Positions 58,039-64,000 of a stretch of 64,000 nt of DNA are shown here, one piece after another. Positions within the stretch are counted from its first letter, which is position 1. Each line of letters begins with the position of its first letter. This stretch comes from Pseudonocardia sp. CNS-004 (lineage in GTDB: Bacteria; Actinomycetota; Actinomycetes; Mycobacteriales; Pseudonocardiaceae), in contig MKJV01000079.1 in NCBI GenBank assembly GCA_001942185.1, positions 1 to 64,000 on the forward strand, read 5' to 3'. Made by a program: the position numbers and the translations under genes. A model generated the notes under the pieces. It saw only the letters and a program-made list of their open reading frames with translations, searched no databases and was not told the DNA's origin.

Positions 58039-58674
58039 CTACCCGGTGGCGGACGCCGGTTCGGGGGCGTCCGCCACGTCACCGTCCGCCACGTCACCGT
58101 CCGCCACGTGACCGTCCGCCACGTCGCCCTCCGGCACATCGCCGTCGGTGCCCACCAGCCCGAGGCCCGCCGCCGCGGACAGCCCCTCCAGGTAGCCCAT
58201 CGCCCGCTCCGTGCGCGGGTAGCGCTGCACCCACGCCCAGAAGCGGGCGTCGTGGCCCGGCTCGAGGAGGTGCGTCAGCTCGTGCACCAGCACGTAGTCG
58301 ACCACCCAGCCCGGCGCGTCCCGCAGCCGCTCGCTGATCCTGATGGTGCCGTCGGCCGGGGTGCAGGACGCCCAGCGGGTGCGCATCGGCGGTACCCACC
58401 GCACGCTGGTGGGCCGGGCGCGCCCCTCGAGGAAACGCCGGGACAGCTCCACGCATCGCAGGCGCAACGCCTCGTCGCCCTTGCGGCCGGGGGATCGTCT
58501 GCGCGCCTCGCTGCGCTCCAGCCTGCGCACCATCTCGTCCACCCAGCGCCGCTCCTCCGCATCGCTCATCCAGCCGGGGATGAACACGATGACGGTGTCG
58601 CCCTCACGGCGGGCACTGACCATGCGCCGACGGCGGTCACTGCGCCGGACCTCCACGACCGCGGGCTGCGCCAT
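58039..58674 (-). CDS. M48/YgjP-like zinc metallopeptidase
   Basis: 211 residues of the DUF45/YgjP family: VEVRRSDRRRRMVSARREGDTVIVFIPGWM, WVPPMRTRWASCTPADGTIRISERLRDAPGWVVDYVLVHELTHLLEPGHDARFWAWVQRYP with the zinc motif HELTH. The C terminus carries about four copies of a (G)DVAD-type five-residue repeat. Convergent with the DUF2342 gene, the stops only seven bases apart. Confidence 0.9.
   Translation of the reverse strand: MAQPAVVEVRRSDRRRRMVSARREGDTVIVFIPGWMSDAEERRWVDEMVRRLERSEARRRSPGRKGDEALRLRCVELSRRFLEGRARPTSVRWVPPMRTRWASCTPADGTIRISERLRDAPGWVVDYVLVHELTHLLEPGHDARFWAWVQRYPRTERAMGYLEGLSAAAGLGLVGTDGDVPEGDVADGHVADGDVADGDVADAPEPASATG
58067..58131 (-). repeat. 15-bp tandem repeat in the metallopeptidase gene
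   Basis: About four copies of a unit close to CCGCCACGTCACCGT (plus strand) encode GDVAD/GHVAD near the C terminus. The unit length is the same as that of the unrelated repeat in the convergent neighbour. Confidence 0.8.
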
Positions 58675-58788
58675 TGCTCCAGCCTAGTGCGGCGGCCCGA
58701 GTATCACGGGACGACCGCCACGCCGGTTGTCCACACCCCCTGTGGACAATCTGCCGCCCTGGCGGGTACGGGCGCGCAGGATCGGCCC

Positions 58789-59871
58789 ATGACCGCACAC
58801 GCACTGCCCTCGACGCTCCAGCTGCCGCCGCACCGCTCGCTGCTGGCGCTGGGAGCCGGATCCCGGATGTTCGGTCTCGATCCCGCCACCGCCGTGGCGG
58901 TCGAGGACCTCCCGGCGCCCCTCGCCGAGATGCTCGACGAGCTCGGCGCGTCCGTGCCCACGGCGGAGCTCGTCGACCGGGCCGTCGAACGGGGTGCCGA
59001 TCGCCGCGCTGCGGAGCTGCTCCTCTCCGAGCTGGTGGCGAGCGGTCTGCTGGTCGACTCGGCCCACGTGCAGCGGCGGGAACGCAGGCGCGCCGCGAGC
59101 ACGGTCGTGGTGGACGGCAGCGGCCCGCTGGCCGTCGGGGTCGTGCTGGGGCTCGCCACCGCGGGCGTCGGCACGGTTCACGTCACCGCATCCGGCCCGG
59201 TGCTCGCGGCCGACCTCGGCACCGGCTTCGTCGACGCCGATCGCGGGCAGGATCGCGCCACGGCCATCGCCGCGGCGCTCGCCCGCCTGCGCCCGTCGGC
59301 CAGGACGGGGCCGCCACCGCAGCGGACGGTCCCCGACCTCGTCGTGCTCGCCGACTCCGCCACACCCGATCCGGTACGGGTCGCCAGGCTGCACGCGGCG
59401 GGCACCCCGCACCTCGTGGTGCGCGTGCGCGACGGCGTCGGGGTCGTCGGCCCGCTCGTGCTGCCCGGCCGCAGCACCTGCCTCGGCTGCCTGGAGATCG
59501 AGCGGTGCGCCCGTGAACCCGCGTGGGCCACGGCGGCCGCCCAGCTCGTCGGGGTGCCGGGGCAGGCAGGGCCGGCCTGCATCGCGGCCACGGCCGGGCT
59601 GGCCACGGCACAGGCGCTGGTCGCACTCGACGGCCCGGGGAGCGCTGCCGGCCCCCCTGCGCTGGAAGCCACGCTCGAGATCGACCCGGACGCCGGCACG
59701 GTCACCAGGCGCATCTGGGCAGCTCACCCCCACTGCGGATGCGGCGCGGGGCGTGGTGGGCCGGGACACGGAGCAGATGACATGCGCGGACGGTCATGGT
59801 CAGGACACAATCGAAGTGTGGACGGACTCCCGACCCGCAGCACCCATGTCCCTGCCGAGGTTCCGACGTGA
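58789..59871 (+). CDS. ThiF/cyclodehydratase-like protein with zinc-binding Cys pairs
   Basis: 360 residues. Resembles the E1-like/TOMM leader-binding proteins of the ThiF superfamily: an N-terminal winged-helix-like part (LGAGSRMFGLDPATAVAVEDLPAPLAEML), an E1-like region with VVVDGSGPLAVGVVLGLATAGVGTVHV, and zinc ligands in GRSTCLGCLEIER and HPHCGCG. The usual nucleotide-binding GxGxxG is weak (DGSGPLA). Corresponds by position to Rv3196. No precursor peptide or partner cyclase is visible. Coupled to the ABC1 kinase gene by a four-base overlap. Confidence 0.8.
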   Translation: MTAHALPSTLQLPPHRSLLALGAGSRMFGLDPATAVAVEDLPAPLAEMLDELGASVPTAELVDRAVERGADRRAAELLLSELVASGLLVDSAHVQRRERRRAASTVVVDGSGPLAVGVVLGLATAGVGTVHVTASGPVLAADLGTGFVDADRGQDRATAIAAALARLRPSARTGPPPQRTVPDLVVLADSATPDPVRVARLHAAGTPHLVVRVRDGVGVVGPLVLPGRSTCLGCLEIERCAREPAWATAAAQLVGVPGQAGPACIAATAGLATAQALVALDGPGSAAGPPALEATLEIDPDAGTVTRRIWAAHPHCGCGAGRGGPGHGADDMRGRSWSGHNRSVDGLPTRSTHVPAEVPT

Positions 59872-61207
59872 CCGACATCCCACGTCGCACAGCAGCTCGC
59901 ACCGCGAAACTCGCCAGCCTCCCGCTCGGCGTGGCCGGGCGCGCGGCCGCCGGGTGGGGGAAGAGGTTGGCGGGCGGCGACGGCGAGCAGATCTCCGCCC
60001 AGCTCATGGCCAAGAGCGCGGAGCAGCTGTTCGCGGTGCTCGGCGAGCTCAAGGGCGGGGCGATGAAGTTCGGCCAGGCCCTGAGCGTGTTCGAGGCGGC
60101 CATTCCCGACGAGTTCGCGGCGCCGTTCCGCGAGTCGCTCGTGAAGCTGCAGTCCGCAGCGCCGCCCATGCCTGCTTCCGACGTCCACCGCATGCTGGCG
60201 GAGCAGTTCGGCCGCGGATGGCGTGACCGCTTCCGGGACTTCGACGAGACCCCGGCCGCCGCGGCGAGCATCGGCCAGGTCCACCGCGCGGTCTGGCGAG
60301 ACGGGCGCGACGTCGCCGTCAAGGTGCAGTACCCGGGGGCCGAGGAGGCGCTGCGGTCGGACCTGCGCCAGCTGTCCCGGATGAGCAGGCTCATCCAGCC
60401 GCTGGTGCCCGGCCTCGAGATCAAGCCGCTGATCGCCGAGTTGCGCGACCGCATGGAGGAGGAGCTCGACTACCGCGACGAGGCAGCCGGCCAGCGGGTG
60501 TTCGCCGCGGCGTACGACGGCGACGACAAGATCAAGGTGCCGCGCGTCGTGGCGTCGGCCCCGCGGGCGATGATCACCGAGTGGGTCACCGGCAGGCGGC
60601 TGTCGGATGTGATCCGCAGCGGCACGCAGGCCCAGCGCGACGGGGCCGCGGCGCTCCTCTCGGAGTTCCACTACTCGGCCCCGCGCGGGTCGGGTTGCTG
60701 CACGCCGACCCGCACCCCGGCAACTTCCAGATCCTCGACGACGGCCGGCTCATGGTGCTCGACTTCGGCGCGGTGGCCCGGCTCCCCGACGGGCTCCCCC
60801 GCCCGCTGTCGATCATGGTGCGCCTCGCGCTGGAGAACCGGCCCGCCGACCTGCTGGAACTCCTCCGCGACCACGGGTTCGTGCGCGCGGGCTCGTCGAT
60901 GGCGGCGGAGGAGGCGATCGAGTACCTCGCCCCGTTCGCGGAGCCGCTGCGCACCGAGTCGTTCCGGTTCAACCGCCGCTGGCTGCAACGGCAGGCCGAA
61001 CGCGTGGGCGACCTGCGCCGACCCGAGTTCCGCACCGGGCGCGAGCTCAACCTGCCACCGCAGTACCTGCTGGTGCACCGCGTCACGATGGGCACCCTCG
61101 GCGTGCTCTGCCAACTCGATGCCGAGGTTCCGTTGCGCGGCATCGTCCAGCACTGGCAGCCGTGGATCTTCGACGAGGAGGACGAGACCGCAGGCCGCCA
61201 CGCCTGA
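59868..61207 (+). CDS. ABC1/UbiB-family atypical kinase (frame break near 60682)
   Basis: About 447 residues. N-terminal KxGQ motif in GGAMKFGQALSVFE, the Ala-rich nucleotide loop PAAAASIGQVHRA, Lys of VAVKVQYPG, the ExD region EEELDYRDEA, and after the break the catalytic HADPHPGNF and metal-binding VLDFGAVARL. Homologue of Rv3197 (MABP-1), linked in mycobacteria to macrolide resistance beside whiB7. The GTG start overlaps the ThiF-like stop (GTGA). Confidence 0.92.
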
Positions 61208-61269
61208 CGGTCGGCGGTCCCACGCCCCTCGGTCCGGGCGCACCCAGACCCCGACTCGGATGCACTGAA

Positions 61270-61362
61270 CCCGCGACTCGCGCACACGAAGCCCGCGACT
61301 CGCGGGCTGGGAGGACATCCCCATTCCCGCGAGTCGCGGTCTGGGCGCACGCGAGTCGCGGG
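61270..61362. repeat. Four copies of a GCGACTCGC-core repeat
   Basis: CCCGCGACTCGCG occurs twice in one orientation (61270, 61292), and its complement form CGCGAGTCGCGG twice in the other (near 61328 and 61349). Together they can form large hairpins after the ABC1 kinase gene. Confidence 0.75.
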
Positions 61363-61376
61363 CTGAGGGCAGCGTC

Positions 61377-61446
61377 GCGAAGTGGACGCCGCGAAGTGGA
61401 CGCCGCGAAGTGGACGCCGCGAAGTGGACGCCGCGAAGTGGACGCC
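61377..61446. repeat. 14-bp tandem repeat, five copies
   Basis: Five exact copies of GCGAAGTGGACGCC. Noncoding, between convergent genes; the unit is not a multiple of three. Lies directly after the GCGACTCGC repeats. Confidence 0.9.
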
Positions 61447-61449
61447 GCC

Positions 61450-61484
61450 GGGGTGGACCGGCCGCGGGAAGGCCGGTCCACCCC
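61450..61484. terminator. 14-bp perfect hairpin between convergent genes
   Basis: GGGGTGGACCGGCC-GCGGGAA-GGCCGGTCCACCCC, four bases from the end of the small gene downstream of whiB7. Strong candidate bidirectional terminator. Confidence 0.8.
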
Positions 61485-61488
61485 GTGA

Positions 61489-61740
61489 TCACGCCACCCG
61501 TGCCTCGGCGCGGACCGTGGCACGTGCGCGTGCGGCACGCCGGGCGGCGTACCCGGCGAGCGACGCCCACCGGCGTCCGGCGGTGAACTGCCGGACGAGG
61601 GCCTGGTGCCGGGCGGCATCGAGGGCCTCTTGGTGTCGACATCTCGCCAGTGCTTCGTGGAGCAACATCTCGGTTCCTTCGCGGTCACGCACGACGAGTC
61701 GTGTCGGGGCGGCGGGCAGCGGTGTCGTGAAGTCGGTCAT
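61489..61740 (-). CDS. Small protein downstream of whiB7
   Basis: 83 residues: an acidic-hydrophobic start (MTDFTTPLPAAPTRLVVRDREGTEMLLHEALARCRHQEALDAARHQALVRQF) and an Ala/Arg-rich C-terminal helix (GYAARRAARARATVRAEARVA). No family recognised. AGGAGA lies nine bases before the ATG. It follows whiB7 by 73 bases on the same strand and could be co-induced with it. Confidence 0.65.
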   Translation of the reverse strand: MTDFTTPLPAAPTRLVVRDREGTEMLLHEALARCRHQEALDAARHQALVRQFTAGRRWASLAGYAARRAARARATVRAEARVA

Positions 61741-61813
61741 CGGTATCGGTCTCCTGTGGGCTGGTCCTCGAGGGACCTACGGGTGGGGCAGTGCGATCAG
61801 GCGGACATGCGGT

Positions 61814-62191
61814 TCAGGCGGACATGGCCGCGGCGTACGCGCGGTCCCGGGCGAGGTCGGCCTTGCTCGGGCGGCCACGAGGCCTCTTGCGCGGAACCAC
61901 CGTTCCGCGCTCGAAGATCTCGCCGCCCCAGACGCCCCACGGCTCGCCGCGCTGGAGTGCGCCGGCGAGGCACTCGGCCTTGATCGGGCAGGCCGTGCAG
62001 AGCGCCTTGGCCCGCTCCAGCTCCTTGGGAGCCTCGGCGAACCACAGGTCCGCGTCGCCGGAACGACACGGCAACTCCAGCCCGGCGCGGGGTGCCGCGT
62101 CGAGCAGGGTCCCCAGCGCGGTGGCGGAGTCGCCACCGAACTGCTCCGGAGTGATCGTTCCGCCGTCCAACGGAACTGATCGGACTAGCAC
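61814..62191 (-). CDS. whiB7: WhiB-family antibiotic-resistance regulator WhiB7
   Basis: 125 residues. Four [Fe-S] ligand cysteines in LPCRSGD and LCTACPIKAEC, the GEPWGVWGGEIF turn that contacts SigA, and a C-terminal AT-hook RGRPSK specific to WhiB7. It activates intrinsic resistance genes against ribosome-targeting antibiotics. The GTG start is set by AGGAGG six bases upstream; this start excludes an in-frame stretch that would read through the leader terminator. Located between the ABC1 kinase and uvrD2 as in mycobacteria. Confidence 0.95.
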   Translation of the reverse strand: MLVRSVPLDGGTITPEQFGGDSATALGTLLDAAPRAGLELPCRSGDADLWFAEAPKELERAKALCTACPIKAECLAGALQRGEPWGVWGGEIFERGTVVPRKRPRGRPSKADLARDRAYAAAMSA

Positions 62192-62224
62192 TTCAACCTC
62201 CTGCGGTGAGTGGTCGTGCAGGAC

Positions 62225-62265
62225 AAACAAAAAGGCCGCGGATCCCTGGTGGGGTCCGCGGCCTT
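62225..62265 (-). terminator. Attenuator in the whiB7 leader
   Basis: On the transcript strand AAGGCCGCGGA pairs with TCCGCGGCCTT and is followed by TTTTTGTTTG, a textbook intrinsic terminator, placed between the upstream ORF stop and the whiB7 ribosome-binding site. Confidence 0.9.
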
Positions 62266-62294
62266 GGTCTTCTGACCTGGGGCTGTGAAGTCGT

Positions 62295-62468
62295 CTATAG
62301 ATGACGACGCTCCTCTGCGGACACACCTGTGCTGTTATCGGTTCCGAAGCCGCCGAGGATGACGCCGGACGGGCGCTGCTTCCACGCGCGCGCGTACGTC
62401 GGCACCACGGACTCCAGGCGCGGGAGGGTGCCGTGGACGGCGGCGACGGTGTTCGTCATCGCGATCAT
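62295..62468 (-). CDS. Upstream ORF of whiB7
   Basis: 57 codons from an ATG preceded by GAAGGGGG to TAG, ending ...STGVSAEERRHL. Lies wholly in the leader, 29 bases before the terminator. A second ATG three codons later is possible. By analogy with known whiB7 leaders, its translation should set whether the terminator forms; the peptide itself need not matter. Confidence 0.6.
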   Translation of the reverse strand: MIAMTNTVAAVHGTLPRLESVVPTYARAWKQRPSGVILGGFGTDNSTGVSAEERRHL

Positions 62469-62534
62469 CGGGGGCACCCCCTTCACAGGTGAGGTCGTGG
62501 CAGATGACGGGCTGGTGAGGTCCGTCGAGAGAAG

Positions 62535-62572
62535 ACCGTAGCGACCGCTGCCACGGCCGCACAACTTATTTA
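62535..62572 (-). promoter_or_regulatory. whiB7 promoter with WhiB7-type AT tract
   Basis: On the reverse strand TAAATAAG lies directly against a -35 TTGTGC, 18 bases from a -10 TACGGT. A short AT tract next to the -35 is the known WhiB7 autoactivation feature. It is the only AT-rich patch in the gap to uvrD2. Confidence 0.82.
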
Positions 62573-62592
62573 CGGGAAGTTTCTCCGATCAA

Positions 62593-64000
62593 CTACCCGG
62601 GCTCGCCGACCAGCCCGAGGACGGCCTCGCCGTACCGGTCGAGCTTGCGGGCCCCGATGCCCGGGATGCGCACGAGCGTGGCGTTGTCGGTGGGCCGGTG
62701 TTCGGCGATCGCGGTGAGGGTGGCGTCCGTGAAGATCACATAGGCCGGGACGTGCTGTTCCTTCGCCACGTCCGCCCTCCAGGTGCGCAGCCGGTCGAGC
62801 AGCTCGACGTCCACATCGGACGGGCAGTCGGCGCAGCGGCGCAGCTTCATCGAGTCGGCCCCGATCAACGGTGAACCGCACACGCGGCAGCGCGGCTTGG
62901 GCTCGCCTCGGCCGCCGCCGCTGTTCGCCACGCGCGAAGCGGGGTGCTCGTCGGGGATCAGCCCGTAGAGGAACCGGCTGCGCCGCCGCCTGCGCGGCCC
63001 GCCCGGCTGCCGCGACAGCGCCCAGGACAGGGTGAGCCGCCGCCGGGCCCGCGTGATGCCGACGTAGAGCAGCCGCCGCTCCTCCTCGATGGCCTCGTCG
63101 TCACCGTCGGCGTGCTGGATGGGCAGCGTGCCGTCGACCAGCCCGACGAGGAACACCACATCCCATTCGAGCCCCTTCGCCGCGTGCAGCGAGGCCAGCG
63201 TGACGCCCTGCACGGTGGGTGGGTGGGCGGCGTCGGCACGGGTCTCCAGCTCGACGGCGAACCGCGGCAGCCCGGCGTCGGGCTCGACCGCCACCAGCTC
63301 CTCCGCCAGCTCGACGATCGCGAGCAGCGACTCCCACTGGGCCCGCTGCTGCGCGCCTGCGGGCGGGTCGGGCGTGAGCCCCACGGGCGCGAGCACCGCG
63401 CGCACTGCGTCGACGAGCGGGGCGTCGAGGTCCCCCGCGGCCCGGACGGCCATCATCGCCCGCCGCACCTCGGGCCGGTTGAAGAACCGCTCCCCGCCAC
63501 GCACCTGGTACGGCACACCGACCTCGGTGAGCGCCTGCTCGTACACCTCGGACTGCGCGTTGATCCGGAACAGCACGGCGATCTCGCTCGCCTGGGTGCC
63601 GTCGGCGATCAGCCGGGCGATCCGTTTCGCGACGGCGGCGGCCTCGGCGGGCTCGTCGTCGTGCTCGGCGAAATCGGGCTCCGGGCCCGGCGGTAGCTGG
63701 CCGACGAGCCGCAACCTGCTGCCGGCCACCCGCCCGCGCGCCGAGCCGATCAGCGTGTTGGCCGCCGCCACGACCTGCGGCGTGGACCGGTAGTCGCGCT
63801 GCAGCCGCACGACGACGGCCTCCGGGAACCGCCGCGCGAAGTCGAGCAGGTGACGCGGGCTGGCACCGGCGAACGTGTAGATCGTCTGGTTGGCGTCGCC
63901 GACGACCGTGAGGTCGTCGCGCTCACCGAGCCACGCGTCGAGCACACGCTGCTGCAGCGGCGTGACGTCCTGGTACTCGTCCACCACGAAGCAGCGGTAG
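62593..64000 (-). CDS. uvrD2: ATP-dependent DNA helicase UvrD2, partial
   Basis: The C-terminal 468 or so residues of an SF1 helicase, cut by the window edge. Motif [15 protein letters not shown], motif [17 protein letters not shown], motif IV RDYRST, motif [16 protein letters not shown], motif [17 protein letters not shown]. The C terminus has two Cys pairs ([12 protein letters not shown]) and an HRDC domain ([20 protein letters not shown] ... [14 protein letters not shown]), the architecture of mycobacterial UvrD2. Unwinds DNA 3'-5'. Divides the whiB7 regulatory region from its own reading direction; unbroken in this window. Confidence 0.95.
   Translation of the reverse strand, partial: YRCFVVDEYQDVTPLQQRVLDAWLGERDDLTVVGDANQTIYTFAGASPRHLLDFARRFPEAVVVRLQRDYRSTPQVVAAANTLIGSARGRVAGSRLRLVGQLPPGPEPDFAEHDDEPAEAAAVAKRIARLIADGTQASEIAVLFRINAQSEVYEQALTEVGVPYQVRGGERFFNRPEVRRAMMAVRAAGDLDAPLVDAVRAVLAPVGLTPDPPAGAQQRAQWESLLAIVELAEELVAVEPDAGLPRFAVELETRADAAHPPTVQGVTLASLHAAKGLEWDVVFLVGLVDGTLPIQHADGDDEAIEEERRLLYVGITRARRRLTLSWALSRQPGGPRRRRRSRFLYGLIPDEHPASRVANSGGGRGEPKPRCRVCGSPLIGADSMKLRRCADCPSDVDVELLDRLRTWRADVAKEQHVPAYVIFTDATLTAIAEHRPTDNATLVRIPGIGARKLDRYGEAVLGLVGEPG

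Noticed and set aside
57931-58131. CRISPR array
   Set aside because: Units of 15 bp are in-frame coding repeats without spacers, and there are no cas genes in the window.
58789-59871. A ribosomal-peptide (TOMM) biosynthetic cluster
   Set aside because: Only the ThiF-like protein is present; there is no precursor, cyclodehydratase partner, dehydrogenase or exporter, and the gene sits in a conserved housekeeping block.
61376-61690. Repeat-peptide proteins across the 14-bp repeats
   Set aside because: The translated repeats are a by-product of the tandem DNA units, and the 14-bp period would put successive copies in different frames.

Overview
The window is very GC-rich DNA from a high-GC actinomycete, most likely the Pseudonocardiaceae (Pseudonocardia-like). 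This rests on content and order rather than on any search: a prfB-ftsE-ftsX-smpB-ssrA cluster, a furA-katG pair, a whiB7-uvrD2 neighbourhood, a UPF0182 protein, an actinobacterial initiator tRNA, a streptomycete-like tmRNA tag, and pervasive GTG starts. About 22 genes are split by what look like one-base losses at G or C runs. Essential genes such as prfB are among them, so I read nearly all of these as consensus sequence errors and annotate each gene across the break, giving the break position.

Layout. 0-8.4 kb: a Cys-rich small protein divergent from a luciferase-like monooxygenase, an integrase remnant beside tRNA-Ala, an S9 peptidase, a DsbA/MauE thiol-redox pair, a VIT-family metal transporter, an MFS pump and an NDH2-like flavoprotein. 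8.4-13.8 kb: the trans-translation and cell-division block (ssrA, smpB, ftsX, ftsE, prfB) with an amidohydrolase. 13.8-20.2 kb: a PadR regulator and a peptide-type ABC importer (two permeases, a fused double ATPase, a lipoprotein binding protein) whose genes overlap. 20.2-26.6 kb: a MacB/LolD-type ABC pair, two acyl-CoA dehydrogenases and a VapBC-like pair. 26.6-38.6 kb: mixed housekeeping and accessory genes, including a Tyr phosphatase, a TetR with two DNA-binding segments, a pyruvyltransferase, SoxR with its operator facing an SDR-QueA-like pair, a lytic transglycosylase, an acyltransferase-SGNH protein and a glycosyltransferase.

38.6-41.4 kb: furA-katG. 41.4-49 kb: an accessory zone with a WhiJ-like XRE/DUF6879 cluster, a noncoding patch carrying repeated 16-bp palindromes, ArsR-SRPBCC/RibD-like genes and a run of small enzymes. 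49.1-51.8 kb: a compact operon of a DtxR/MntR-like repressor, a Tat-exported multicopper oxidase and a ZIP transporter, all overlapping by four bases. 52.1-64 kb: the initiator tRNA and a block that matches, in order, the Mycobacterium tuberculosis Rv3193c-Rv3198c region (UPF0182, PDZ-Lon protease, DUF2342, ThiF-like, ABC1 kinase, whiB7, uvrD2). The whiB7 leader shows a complete-looking control device: promoter with upstream AT tract, upstream ORF and intrinsic terminator before the gene.

The most interesting items are the whiB7 leader, the metal-oxidase/ZIP operon, the repeated palindromes at 44 kb, the SoxR-controlled QueA-like gene, and the Cys-cluster small protein next to the flavin monooxygenase.
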